Below, in pieces: positions 1 to 7,568 of a stretch of DNA of 21,968 nucleotides. The DNA lies in contig CANSLE010000008.1 in assembly GCA_947647645.1 (NCBI GenBank), positions 1 through 21,968 of the forward strand, read 5' to 3'. Position 1 is the stretch's first letter, and every line of letters begins with the position of its first letter. The notes beneath the pieces were generated by a model. The model was given only the letters and a program-made list of their open reading frames with translations. It was not told the origin of the DNA and did no database searches. The position numbers were made by a program, and so were the translations under genes. This DNA is from an uncultured Microbacterium sp. Its GTDB lineage: Bacteria; Actinomycetota; Actinomycetes; Actinomycetales; Microbacteriaceae.

Positions 1-519
1 GCGGTCGCGCCGCACGAGCCCGACGGCTTCCCGGAGCTGTCCGGAGAGGTGTCCGCGGTCATCGGCTCGCCGGCTGCGGGCTCACCGCGGTCCGCGGCGA
101 GCGCGGTGGCCGCGCAACATCGACACGACGACGATGCCGACGACATCGACATCGACCAGACGGTCATCACCCGCCGGGCCCGCAGGCCCACCTGGCAGCT
201 CGTGCCGGTCGTGGGCGCGCCCGTGCCGCTCACCGCCGACATCGTCATCCTCGGGCGCCGCCCGACGGGCGACGCGGCGTTCCCGAGCGCCCAGCTCGTC
301 GCCGTGCCCGGGGAGGCGCTCACGGTGTCGAAGACGCATGCGCGTCTCGAACGCCGCGAGGACACCTGGACGATCACCGATCTCGCCTCCACCAACGGCG
401 TGCTCGTGCGCACGCTGATGGGCGAAGAGGTCGAGGTCGAGCCGGGGTCGAAGATCGATGCCGGGGAACGCTTCTTCCTCGGCGATGAGGAGTTCCACCT
501 GCAGCGCCTCGAACGCTGA
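1..519 (+). CDS. FHA-domain protein, C-terminal part (5' end outside window)
   Basis: The frame is open from base 1 to the TGA at 517-519, so the gene probably starts upstream and 172 residues are visible; a GTG at 49 is a possible but unsupported start. The last ~100 residues form a forkhead-associated domain, a phosphothreonine-binding fold: the Gly-Arg strand (GRR, visible residues 85-87), the S-x-x-H motif (SKTH, 110-113) and the T-N-G motif (ASTNG, 129-133) are all present, so binding should be intact. Before the domain is an Asp-rich stretch leading into DQTVITRR (Thr at about residue 54), resembling the phosphoacceptor sites seen near FHA domains in actinobacteria such as GarA. The missing N-terminus could carry another domain, for example a membrane module. 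It ends 284 bases before rpsL and a promoter lies between, so it is probably not co-transcribed with the ribosomal genes. Confidence 0.8.
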   Translation, partial: AVAPHEPDGFPELSGEVSAVIGSPAAGSPRSAASAVAAQHRHDDDADDIDIDQTVITRRARRPTWQLVPVVGAPVPLTADIVILGRRPTGDAAFPSAQLVAVPGEALTVSKTHARLERREDTWTITDLASTNGVLVRTLMGEEVEVEPGSKIDAGERFFLGDEEFHLQRLER

Positions 520-549
520 GCGGACGACGCCGCGACTCACCGAGCGCGT

Positions 550-578
550 TTGCCCGACTTCGTCATACGGCGTAGTAT
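550..578 (+). promoter_or_regulatory. Promoter for rpsL-rpsG-fusA
   Basis: TTGCCC at 550-555 and TAGTAT at 573-578 are separated by exactly 17 bases, a good match to a housekeeping sigma promoter. The predicted start near 585 would leave a leader of about 220 nt before rpsL. The same -35 core (TTGC) and 17-base spacing recur before rpsJ and infA. Confidence 0.65.
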
Positions 579-584
579 TGACTG

Positions 585-803
585 GGTGTGCGCACATGCG
601 CGCCGTCCGTTGTGCCACGGCCTCCGGACGGAGCGGGTGCACACGCTCGGGACCGGTCTGCGAACAGGCCGCCCCCACGGCATATCCACCACCACACGCT
701 CGGCACACCGCCGCGCCGGTGGATCTGTGGTGAAACCACCATCGCTGTCACCGTGCAGCACCCGTGCGGACGAGAAGACCGCACGGCCTGAGAAGGAGAG
801 AAC
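585..803 (+). promoter_or_regulatory. Structured 5' leader of rpsL
   Basis: This gene-free stretch contains several complementary segments: 603-609 with 625-631 (7 bp), 684-690 with 718-724 (7 bp), 728-732 with 737-741 (5 bp, loop AAAC) and 762-769 with 779-786 (8 bp, 9-nt loop). The last hairpin ends four bases before the strong ribosome-binding site AGAAGGAG (791-798). That placement would suit translational or attenuation control of the str operon. No coding signal was seen here. The pairings are visible in the sequence; the regulatory role is inferred. Confidence 0.45.
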
Positions 804-1172
804 GTGCCAACCATTCAGCAGTTGGTTCGCAAGGGGCGCTCGCCGAAGGTCACCAAGACCAAGGCGCCCGCCCTGAAGGCGAACCCTCAGCAGGCGGGTG
901 TCTGCACCCGCGTCTACACGACCACGCCCAAGAAGCCGAACTCGGCCATGCGCAAGGTCGCCCGTGTGAAGCTCCGCAACGGTACCGAGGTCACGGCCTA
1001 CATCCCGGGCGAGGGCCACAACCTGCAGGAGCACTCGCTGGTGCTCGTCCGCGGAGGTCGTGTGAAGGACCTCCCCGGTGTCCGCTACAAGATCGTTCGC
1101 GGCGCCCTGGACACCCAGGCCGTCAAGAACCGCAAGCAGGCCCGTAGCCGCTACGGCGCCAAGAAGGGCTGA
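804..1172 (+). CDS. rpsL: 30S ribosomal protein S12
   Basis: A 122-residue S12, a decoding-centre protein of the small subunit that contacts the A-site codon-anticodon helix through 16S rRNA. The family signature TTPKKPNSA lies at residues 39-48 and GGRVKDLPGVRY at 84-95. Lys43 and Lys88, the positions where streptomycin-resistance substitutions usually occur, are both wild type. Asp89 is the residue methylthiolated by RimO in species that have that enzyme. The start is GTG at 804, three bases after AGAAGGAGAG; no other start fits the family N-terminus MPTIQQLVRKGR. It is first in the str operon and only five bases separate it from rpsG. Confidence 0.98.
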   Translation: MPTIQQLVRKGRSPKVTKTKAPALKANPQQAGVCTRVYTTTPKKPNSAMRKVARVKLRNGTEVTAYIPGEGHNLQEHSLVLVRGGRVKDLPGVRYKIVRGALDTQAVKNRKQARSRYGAKKG

Positions 1173-1177
1173 GTCCG

Positions 1178-1648
1178 ATGCCTCGCAAGGGACCCGCACC
1201 TCGCCGCGTCGTCGTCAACGACCCGGTCTACGGTGCTCCGATCGTCACCCAGCTGGTGAACAAGATCCTCGTCGACGGCAAGAAGTCGCTCGCCGAGTCG
1301 ATCGTCTACAACGCGCTCAAGGGCGTCGAGGCCAAGAACGGCCAGGACGCCGTCGCGACGCTCAAGAAGGCGCTCGACAACGTCCGTCCCACCCTCGAGG
1401 TCAAGAGCCGCCGCGTCGGCGGCTCGACCTACCAGGTGCCGGTCGAGGTCAAGCCGCACCGCGCGAACACCCTCGCGCTGCGCTGGCTCGTCAGCTACGC
1501 GAAGGGTCGTCGTGAGAAGACGATGACCGAGCGTCTGCAGAACGAGATCCTCGACGCCTCGAACGGCCTCGGTGCCGCGGTCAAGCGCCGCGAGGACACC
1601 CACAAGATGGCCGAGTCGAACCGGGCCTTCGCGCACTACCGCTGGTAA
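1178..1648 (+). CDS. rpsG: 30S ribosomal protein S7
   Basis: A 156-residue S7, the usual bacterial length. It nucleates assembly of the 30S head by binding the 3' major domain of 16S rRNA and lies near the E-site tRNA. The N-terminus MPRKGPAPRRVVVNDPVYG and the C-terminal RREDTHKMAESNRAFAHYRW are typical of actinobacterial S7. The ATG is five bases after the rpsL stop, and the ribosome-binding site AAGAAGGG (1161-1168) lies inside the end of rpsL, so the two are probably translationally coupled. In E. coli S7 represses this operon; no copy of that E. coli site is evident in the short rpsL-rpsG gap. Confidence 0.98.
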   Translation: MPRKGPAPRRVVVNDPVYGAPIVTQLVNKILVDGKKSLAESIVYNALKGVEAKNGQDAVATLKKALDNVRPTLEVKSRRVGGSTYQVPVEVKPHRANTLALRWLVSYAKGRREKTMTERLQNEILDASNGLGAAVKRREDTHKMAESNRAFAHYRW

Positions 1649-1659
1649 ACAGCGTCTCG

Positions 1660-1690
1660 GCGACCGGCCGGGTGACCCCCGGCCGGTCGC
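1660..1690 (+). terminator. Hairpin between rpsG and fusA
   Basis: A perfect 13-bp stem (1660-1672 with 1678-1690) with a five-base loop TGACC lies in the 77-base gap. No T-run follows, as is common for high-GC hairpins. It could be a partial terminator lowering fusA relative to rpsL-rpsG, or an RNA processing or 3'-end protection element. There is no clear promoter between it and fusA, so full termination is unlikely. Confidence 0.6.
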
Positions 1691-1725
1691 TCCGCGACAT
1701 CCGTCACTACACGTAAGGACACCCC

Positions 1726-3840
1726 GTGGCACAAGAAGTGCTCACCGACCTCAACAAGGTCCGCAACATCGGCATCATGGCGCACATCGATGCCGGCAAG
1801 ACGACGACGACCGAGCGCATCCTGTTCTACACGGGTGTCAACCACAAGATCGGCGAGACGCACGACGGCGCCTCGACGACCGACTGGATGGAGCAGGAGA
1901 AGGAGCGCGGCATCACGATCACGTCTGCCGCCGTGACCTGCTACTGGAACAAGAACCAGATCAACATCATCGACACCCCGGGCCACGTCGACTTCACGGT
2001 CGAGGTGGAGCGCTCGCTCCGCGTCCTCGACGGCGCGGTCGCCGTCTTCGACGGCAAGGAGGGCGTCGAGCCCCAGTCCGAGACGGTGTGGCGTCAGGCG
2101 GACAAGTACAACGTCCCGCGCATCTGCTTCGTCAACAAGATGGACAAGCTCGGCGCGGACTTCTACTTCACGGTGGACACGATCGTGAACCGTCTCGGTG
2201 CCAAGCCGCTCGTCCTCCAGCTGCCCATCGGCGCGGAGAGCAACTTCGTCGGGGTCATCGACCTCGTCGAGATGCGCGCGCTGGTGTGGCCCGGCGATGC
2301 CAAGGGTGATGTCACCATGGGCGCCAAGTACGAGATCCAGGAGATCCCGGCCGACCTCGCCGACCGCGCGGCCGAGTACCGCGAGAAGCTGCTCGAGACG
2401 GTCGCCGAGACCGACGAGGCGCTGCTCGAGAAGTACTTCGGCGGCGAAGAGCTGACGGTAGCCGAGATCAAGACCGCGATCCGCAAGCTGACCGTCGCCT
2501 CGGAGATCTACCCGGTCCTGTGTGGCTCGGCGTTCAAGAACCGCGGCGTGCAGCCCATGCTCGACGCGGTCATCGACTACCTGCCGAACCCGCTCGACGT
2601 CGGCGCCATCGAGGCGCACGACCCGAAGGACTACGACACGATCATCGAGCGTCACCCCGACGCGAACGACCCGTTCGCGGCGCTGGCGTTCAAGGTCGCC
2701 GTGCACCCGTTCTTCGGTCGCCTCACCTACATCCGCGTCTACTCGGGTCGCCTCGACTCGGGAGCGCAGGTCATCAACTCGACCAAGGGCAAGAAGGAGC
2801 GCATCGGGAAGATCTTCCAGATGCACGCCAACAAGGAGATCCCGGTCCCCGCGGTCGCGGCCGGCAACATCTACGCCGTCATCGGCCTGAAGGACACCAC
2901 GACCGGTGACACCCTGACCGACCCGGCCGAGCCCGTCGTGCTGGAGTCGATGACGTTCCCCGAGCCCGTCATCGAGGTCGCCATCGAGCCGAAGACCAAG
3001 GCCGACCAGGAGAAGCTGGGCACCGCGATCCAGAAGCTGGCCGAAGAGGACCCGACCTTCCGCACCGAGCTCAACCCCGACACCGGCCAGACGGTCATCA
3101 AGGGCATGGGCGAGCTGCACCTCGACATCCTCGTGGACCGCATGAAGCGCGAGTTCAACGTCGAGGCCAACGTCGGAAAGCCCCAGGTCGCGTACCGCGA
3201 GACGATCAAGAAGGCCGTCGAGCGTCACGACTACACGCACAAGAAGCAGACCGGTGGTTCGGGTCAGTTCGCGAAGATCCAGTTCGCACTCGAGCCGCTC
3301 GACCTCGCTTCCGAGAAGACGTACGAGTTCGAGAACAAGGTCACCGGTGGCCGCATCCCGCGCGAGTACATCGAGCCGACCAACCAGGGCTTCCAGGACG
3401 CGATGAACGTCGGCGTGCTCGCCGGCTACCCCATCGTGGGCGTCAAGGCGATCCTGCTCGACGGTGCGTCGCACGACGTCGACTCCTCCGAGATGGCGTT
3501 CAAGATCGCCGGCTCGATGGGATTCAAGGAGGCCATCCGCAAGGCCAGCCCCGCGATCCTCGAGCCGCTGATGGCCGTCGAGGTGCGTACGCCCGAGGAG
3601 TACATGGGTGACGTCATCGGCGACCTGAACTCGCGTCGTGGCCAGATCCAGTCGATGGAGGACGGCTCGGGCATCAAGATCGTCCGCGCCCTGGTGCCGC
3701 TGTCGGAGATGTTCGGCTACATCGGAGACCTGCGTTCGAAGACGTCGGGCCGCGCCGTGTACTCGATGGAGTTCGATTCGTACGCCGAGGTCCCCCGGGC
3801 CGTCGCCGACGAGATCGTCCAGAAGAACAAGGGCGAGTAA
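1726..3840 (+). CDS. fusA: Elongation factor G
   Basis: A 704-residue EF-G, the usual length, which drives GTP-dependent translocation of tRNA and mRNA and, with ribosome recycling factor, subunit splitting. The G domain has the P-loop AHIDAGKTT (19-27), RGITI (61-65), DTPGHVDF (83-90, catalytic His87) and NKMD (137-140), followed by GSAFKNRGV. Domains II-V follow, including the domain IV segment YTHKKQTGGSGQF and C-terminal RGQIQSMEDGSG. The start is GTG at 1726 with AAGGA upstream, giving MAQEVLTDLNKVRNIGIMAH. The canonical residues identify EF-G rather than the tetracycline-resistance or LepA relatives. Confidence 0.98.
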   Translation: MAQEVLTDLNKVRNIGIMAHIDAGKTTTTERILFYTGVNHKIGETHDGASTTDWMEQEKERGITITSAAVTCYWNKNQINIIDTPGHVDFTVEVERSLRVLDGAVAVFDGKEGVEPQSETVWRQADKYNVPRICFVNKMDKLGADFYFTVDTIVNRLGAKPLVLQLPIGAESNFVGVIDLVEMRALVWPGDAKGDVTMGAKYEIQEIPADLADRAAEYREKLLETVAETDEALLEKYFGGEELTVAEIKTAIRKLTVASEIYPVLCGSAFKNRGVQPMLDAVIDYLPNPLDVGAIEAHDPKDYDTIIERHPDANDPFAALAFKVAVHPFFGRLTYIRVYSGRLDSGAQVINSTKGKKERIGKIFQMHANKEIPVPAVAAGNIYAVIGLKDTTTGDTLTDPAEPVVLESMTFPEPVIEVAIEPKTKADQEKLGTAIQKLAEEDPTFRTELNPDTGQTVIKGMGELHLDILVDRMKREFNVEANVGKPQVAYRETIKKAVERHDYTHKKQTGGSGQFAKIQFALEPLDLASEKTYEFENKVTGGRIPREYIEPTNQGFQDAMNVGVLAGYPIVGVKAILLDGASHDVDSSEMAFKIAGSMGFKEAIRKASPAILEPLMAVEVRTPEEYMGDVIGDLNSRRGQIQSMEDGSGIKIVRALVPLSEMFGYIGDLRSKTSGRAVYSMEFDSYAEVPRAVADEIVQKNKGE

Positions 3841-3855
3841 CGCCCTGGATGCCGG

Positions 3856-3887
3856 GCGCGGGACCCTCTACGCAGAGAGTCCCGCGC
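3856..3887 (+). terminator. Hairpin after fusA
   Basis: Bases 3856-3864 pair with 3879-3887 (9 bp), then after one C-A mismatch 3866-3869 pair with 3874-3877, with loop ACGC. It begins 16 bases after the fusA stop and has no T-run. It probably terminates or processes fusA mRNA ahead of a separate tuf promoter. Confidence 0.6.
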
Positions 3888-3924
3888 ACAGCATCCGCGC
3901 AAACTGAATACAGACCCAGTCGTC

Positions 3925-3930
3925 TAGACT
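3925..3930 (+). promoter_or_regulatory. Candidate -10 element for tuf
   Basis: TAGACT, identical to the -10 of the rpsJ promoter, lies about 75 bases before tuf and just after the fusA hairpin. The matching -35 position (about 3902-3907, AACTGA) is a poor match to TTGACA, so the promoter call rests on the -10, the position and the usual need for high tuf expression. Confidence 0.4.
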
Positions 3931-4005
3931 GACACCCACCCCCGTAGAGCCCCGGTCGCAATCCAGCGCCCGGAACCTCTACACGAATGTCCTGAGGAGG
4001 ACCCA

Positions 4006-5199
4006 GTGGCCAAGGCCAAGTTCGAGCGGACCAAGCCGCACGTCAACATCGGAACGATCGGTCACGTCGACCACGGCAAGACCACGCTCACCGCTGCCAT
4101 CTCGAAGGTGCTCGCCGACAAGTACCCGTCGGCGACCAACGTGCAGCGTGACTTCGCGTCGATCGACTCGGCTCCCGAAGAGCGTCAGCGTGGTATCACG
4201 ATCAACATCTCGCACGTCGAGTACGAGACCCCGAAGCGCCACTACGCGCACGTCGACGCGCCCGGCCACGCCGACTACATCAAGAACATGATCACCGGTG
4301 CCGCTCAGATGGATGGCGCGATCCTCGTGGTCGCCGCCACCGACGGCCCGATGGCGCAGACGCGTGAGCACGTCCTGCTCGCCAAGCAGGTCGGCGTGCC
4401 CTACCTGCTGGTCGCGCTCAACAAGAGCGACATGGTCGACGACGAGGAGATCCTGGAGCTCGTCGAGCTCGAGGTCCGTGAGCTGCTCAGCTCGCAGGAC
4501 TTCGATGGCGACAACGCCCCCGTCGTGCGCGTCTCGGGCCTGAAGGCTCTCGAGGGCGACGAGAAGTGGGTCGAGTCGATCGTCGAGCTCATGGCTGCCG
4601 TCGACGAGTCCATCCCGGACCCGGTGCGCGACAAGGACAAGCCCTTCCTGATGCCCATCGAGGACGTCTTCACGATCACCGGTCGTGGCACGGTCGTCAC
4701 GGGCCGCGCCGAGCGTGGCACGCTGGCCATCAACTCCGAGGTCGAGATCGTCGGCATCCGCCCGACGCAGAAGACCATCGTCACGGGTATCGAGATGTTC
4801 CACAAGCAGCTCGACGAGGCGTGGGCCGGCGAGAACTGTGGTCTGCTCCTTCGTGGCACCAAGCGTGACGACGTCGAGCGCGGCCAGGTCGTCGTCAAGC
4901 CCGGTTCGGTCACCCCGCACACCAACTTCGAGGGCACGGCGTACATCCTGTCCAAGGAGGAGGGCGGCCGCCACAACCCGTTCTTCACGAACTACCGCCC
5001 GCAGTTCTACTTCCGTACCACCGACGTGACCGGCGTCATCACGCTGCCCGAGGGCACCGAGATGGTCATGCCCGGTGACACCACCGAGATGTCGGTCGAG
5101 CTCATCCAGCCGATCGCCATGGAAGACGGCCTCGGCTTCGCGATCCGTGAGGGTGGACGCACCGTCGGTGCCGGTACCGTCACCAAGATCCTGAAGTAA
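4006..5199 (+). CDS. tuf: Elongation factor Tu
   Basis: A 397-residue EF-Tu that carries aminoacyl-tRNA to the ribosomal A site as a GTP complex. Motifs: GHVDHGKT (19-26), RGITI (62-66), DAPGHADY (84-91, with the GTPase-activating His88) and NKSD (139-142). Domains II and III follow and the protein ends REGGRTVGAGTVTKILK. The GTG start at 4006 follows a strong GAGGAGG site (3994-4000). A hairpin and candidate promoter precede it and a perfect 17-bp hairpin follows, so it is probably transcribed at least partly as a single-gene unit. Only one tuf copy is in this window. Confidence 0.98.
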   Translation: MAKAKFERTKPHVNIGTIGHVDHGKTTLTAAISKVLADKYPSATNVQRDFASIDSAPEERQRGITINISHVEYETPKRHYAHVDAPGHADYIKNMITGAAQMDGAILVVAATDGPMAQTREHVLLAKQVGVPYLLVALNKSDMVDDEEILELVELEVRELLSSQDFDGDNAPVVRVSGLKALEGDEKWVESIVELMAAVDESIPDPVRDKDKPFLMPIEDVFTITGRGTVVTGRAERGTLAINSEVEIVGIRPTQKTIVTGIEMFHKQLDEAWAGENCGLLLRGTKRDDVERGQVVVKPGSVTPHTNFEGTAYILSKEEGGRHNPFFTNYRPQFYFRTTDVTGVITLPEGTEMVMPGDTTEMSVELIQPIAMEDGLGFAIREGGRTVGAGTVTKILK

Positions 5200-5212
5200 C
5201 CACATCGCAGGA

Positions 5213-5251
5213 ACGACACCCCCGGGAGCCCCGTGCTCCCGGGGGTGTCGT
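5213..5251 (+). terminator. Strong terminator after tuf
   Basis: Bases 5213-5229 pair perfectly with 5235-5251 (17 bp, mostly G-C) around the five-base loop CCCGT, beginning 14 bases after the tuf stop. It lacks a T-run, as is usual in actinobacteria. It separates the str genes from the S10 promoter. Confidence 0.85.
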
Positions 5252-5291
5252 CGTCCCGGAGGACCCGGTGCGAGGCGCGACACGCCCGGGT

Positions 5292-5320
5292 TTGCGACAC
5301 GCCCGAGTGGCACGTAGACT
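5292..5320 (+). promoter_or_regulatory. Promoter of the S10 operon
   Basis: TTGCGA at 5292-5297 and TAGACT at 5315-5320 are separated by 17 bases. Transcription would start near 5327, after the tuf terminator, giving a leader of about 275 nt before rpsJ. It is among the best -35/-10 pairs in the window. Confidence 0.7.
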
Positions 5321-5326
5321 AGACCA

Positions 5327-5601
5327 GTTCCACATTCCTGCGTGCGCGTCAGCGCGACGCGGGATCACTGCCAGGGCAGTGCATAGGCGGCGCCTCCTCT
5401 CCGGAAAGGCGCGTTGACCTAGGCCGCGGGCAGCAGAACACGACAATCCGACCTCTCCCGGAAACGGGATCCGTGCGCGTGCGCACGGATGGCGTCGGAA
5501 CTGACATCAGAACAGTGGTGCGCAAGTGCCCGGCACAGAACCCTGTGCCATGTGCGTCCAATGCCCCCGAGGTACGACGCGAGAAAGAGAGTGAGCAGAC
5601 A
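5327..5601 (+). promoter_or_regulatory. Long structured leader of the S10 operon
   Basis: The leader has no convincing coding region and holds six local hairpins: 5340-5343 plus 5345-5348 with 5353-5360 (8 bp, one bulged G, loop TCAG); 5366-5371 with 5376-5381 (6 bp, loop CAGG); 5390-5395 with 5407-5412 (6 bp); 5457-5460 with 5465-5468 (GAAA tetraloop); 5469-5478 with 5481-5490 (10 bp palindrome); and 5532-5538 with 5543-5549 (7 bp, loop AACC). This is a candidate ribosomal-protein-responsive or antitermination leader. In E. coli the S10 leader is bound by L4, but no resemblance to that RNA is claimed here. Confidence 0.5.
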
Positions 5602-5910
5602 ATGGCGGGACAGAAGATCCGCATTCGCCTGAAGTCGTATGACCACGAGGTCATCGACACGTCGGCGCGCAAGATCGTCGACACGGTGACCCGCGCAGGC
5701 GCCACCGTCGTGGGCCCCGTGCCCCTTCCGACCGAGAAGAACGTCGTGTGCGTCATCCGGTCGCCCCACAAGTACAAGGACAGCCGCGAGCACTTCGAGA
5801 TGCGCACCCACAAGCGCCTGATCGACATCATCGACCCGACGCCCAAGGCCGTCGACTCGCTGATGCGCCTCGACCTCCCGGCCGACGTCAACATCGAGAT
5901 CAAGCTCTGA
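5602..5910 (+). CDS. rpsJ: 30S ribosomal protein S10 (NusE)
   Basis: A 102-residue S10. It is a 30S head protein and, as NusE, pairs with NusB on boxA RNA in transcription antitermination. The protein starts MAGQKIRIRLKSYDHEVID and contains the conserved SPHKYKDSREHFEMRTHKRLIDI. The ATG at 5602 matches the family N-terminus; the frame stays open upstream to a GTG at 5473, but those residues do not resemble S10 and lie in the structured leader. The ribosome-binding site is weak (AAAGAGAG, 5584-5591), which leaves room for translational control. It heads the operon, ten bases before rplC. Confidence 0.98.
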   Translation: MAGQKIRIRLKSYDHEVIDTSARKIVDTVTRAGATVVGPVPLPTEKNVVCVIRSPHKYKDSREHFEMRTHKRLIDIIDPTPKAVDSLMRLDLPADVNIEIKL

Positions 5911-5920
5911 GGTCCCGGTC

Positions 5921-6580
5921 ATGGCACACATCAACGAAAAGGTTTCCAAGGGCCTGCTCGGCACCAAGCTCGGCATGACCCAGGTCTGGGACGAGAACGG
6001 CAAGCTCGTTCCCGTCACCGTCATCGAGGTGGCCCCCAACGTGGTCACCCAGGTGCGCACGCCCGAGCGTGACGGCTACACCGCCGTGCAGATCGCGTAC
6101 GGCCAGATCGACCCCCGCAAGGTCAACAAGCCGCTGACGGCCCACTTCGAGGCTGCCGGTGTGACCCCCCGTCGCCACCTCACCGAGGTGCGCACCGCGG
6201 ATGCCGCTGACTACTCACTCGGTCAGGAGCTCACCGTGGACGGCACCTTCGAGGCCGGCCAGCTGGTCGACGTCGTCGGCACCAGCAAGGGCAAGGGCAC
6301 CGCGGGCGTCATGAAGCGCCACAACTTCAAGGGCGTCTCCGCGTCGCACGGTGCGCACCGCAACCACCGCAAGCCCGGTTCGATCGGCGCCTCGTCGACC
6401 CCGAGCCGCGTCTTCAAGGGCATGCGCATGGCCGGCCGTATGGGTGGCGAGCGCGTGACCGTCCTCAACCTCACGGTGCACGCCGTCGACGCCGAGAAGG
6501 GCCTGCTGCTCGTCAAGGGCGCCGTCCCCGGCGCGCGTGGCCGCATCGTCTACGTCCGCAACGCAGTGAAGGGTGCCTGA
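5921..6580 (+). CDS. rplC: 50S ribosomal protein L3
   Basis: A 219-residue L3, an early-assembly protein whose loop reaches the peptidyl-transferase centre. The start GLLGTKLGMTQVWDENG and the signature around GSIGASSTPSRVFKGMRMAGRMGG identify it. The ATG follows rpsJ by ten bases with only a weak GAGG-like site, and rplD follows after two bases, as expected inside a co-translated operon. Confidence 0.98.
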   Translation: MAHINEKVSKGLLGTKLGMTQVWDENGKLVPVTVIEVAPNVVTQVRTPERDGYTAVQIAYGQIDPRKVNKPLTAHFEAAGVTPRRHLTEVRTADAADYSLGQELTVDGTFEAGQLVDVVGTSKGKGTAGVMKRHNFKGVSASHGAHRNHRKPGSIGASSTPSRVFKGMRMAGRMGGERVTVLNLTVHAVDAEKGLLLVKGAVPGARGRIVYVRNAVKGA

Positions 6581-6582
6581 TC

Positions 6583-7245
6583 ATGGCTGACTCGACTCTC
6601 GCGCTCGACGTCCACAGCCCCAACGGCAAGAAGGCCGGCTCGGTCGAGCTGCCCGCCGCGCTGTTCGACGTCAAGACGAACATCCCCCTCATCCACCAGG
6701 TCGTCGTGGCGCAGCTCGCCGCGGCGCGCCAGGGCACGCACTCGACCAAGCGTCGTGGCGAGGTCTCCGGTGCCGGCCGCAAGCCCTTCAAGCAGAATGG
6801 CACGGGTAACGCCCGCCAGGGCTCGATCCGCGCGCCGCACATGACCGGTGGTGGCATCGTCCACGGTCCGAAGCCGCGTGACTACGCGCAGCGCACCCCC
6901 AAGAAGATGATCGCCGCCGCCCTGCTGGGCGCGCTGAGCGACCGTGCTCGCGGTGGCCGTCTCCACGTCGTCGACTCGTTCGGCATCGAGGGCGCCCCGT
7001 CGACGAAGGCCGCTGCGGCCGTCCTCGCCGAGCTCGCGCCGACCAAGAACGTCCTGGTCGTCATCGAGCGCGACGACGAGCTGAGCGTCAAGAGCGTGCG
7101 CAACCTCGCGTACGTCCACGTGCTCACGTTCGACCAGCTGAACGCCTACGACGTGCTCGTCTCGGACGACATCGTCTTCACCAAGGCCGCCTACGACGCG
7201 TTCGTCGCGTCCAAGAGCGCCACCACCGAGGAGGTCTCGGCATGA
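6583..7245 (+). CDS. rplD: 50S ribosomal protein L4
   Basis: A 220-residue L4 (family about 200-220), which lines the nascent-peptide exit tunnel. The conserved loop RRGEVSGAGRKPFKQNGTGNARQGSIRAPH is the tunnel extension where macrolide-resistance changes arise, and it looks wild type. It begins two bases after rplC and its stop overlaps the rplW start by four bases (ATGA, 7242-7245). In E. coli L4 is the autogenous repressor of the S10 operon; whether it acts on the leader at 5327-5601 here is unknown. Confidence 0.98.
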   Translation: MADSTLALDVHSPNGKKAGSVELPAALFDVKTNIPLIHQVVVAQLAAARQGTHSTKRRGEVSGAGRKPFKQNGTGNARQGSIRAPHMTGGGIVHGPKPRDYAQRTPKKMIAAALLGALSDRARGGRLHVVDSFGIEGAPSTKAAAAVLAELAPTKNVLVVIERDDELSVKSVRNLAYVHVLTFDQLNAYDVLVSDDIVFTKAAYDAFVASKSATTEEVSA

Positions 7246-7544
7246 ACGTCTCCGTCAACAAGGACCCGCGCGACATCATCCTGAAGCCGGTCGTCTCGGA
7301 GAAGAGCTACGGGCTCATCGACGAGGGCAAGTACACCTTCCTGGTGGACCCCCGCTCCTCGAAGACCGAGATCAAGCTCGCGATCGAGAAGATCTTCGGC
7401 GTCAAGGTCGCCGCGGTCAACACGCTCAACCGCACGGGCAAGTCCCGCCGCACCCGCTTCGGCACCGGCAAGCGCAAGGACACCAAGCGCGCCATCGTCA
7501 CGCTGAAGTCGGGCACCATCGACATCTTCACGGCCGTCGGCTGA
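7242..7544 (+). CDS. rplW: 50S ribosomal protein L23
   Basis: A 100-residue L23, located at the exit of the peptide tunnel where it docks trigger factor and the signal recognition particle. The motif DIILKPVVSEKSYGLIDEGKYTFLVD is typical, as is the basic NRTGKSRRTRFGTGKRKDTKRAIVTL. The ATG overlaps the rplD stop by four bases and is preceded by GAGGAGGT (7228-7235), so coupling with rplD is well supported. Confidence 0.97.
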   Translation: MNVSVNKDPRDIILKPVVSEKSYGLIDEGKYTFLVDPRSSKTEIKLAIEKIFGVKVAAVNTLNRTGKSRRTRFGTGKRKDTKRAIVTLKSGTIDIFTAVG

Positions 7545-7568
7545 CAGCTGGGATAGAGGACAACCAAC

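Noticed and set aside
1636..3474. Long open frame on the minus strand opposite fusA
   Set aside because: It is a mirror of fusA codon bias in GC-rich DNA. The translation is repetitive Leu/Arg/Val/Asp with no family resemblance, and fusA on the other strand is certain.
5213..5251. Inverted repeat as an insertion-sequence end or attachment site
   Set aside because: No transposase or integrase, no target-site duplication and no second copy; position just after tuf fits a terminator.
3979..5313. Long minus-strand open frame opposite tuf
   Set aside because: Same shadow effect; it spans the tuf terminator and encodes no recognisable domain.
5473..5601. N-terminal extension of S10 from a GTG at 5473
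   Set aside because: The extra 43 residues do not resemble S10 and are coded by the leader hairpins; the ATG at 5602 gives the family N-terminus.
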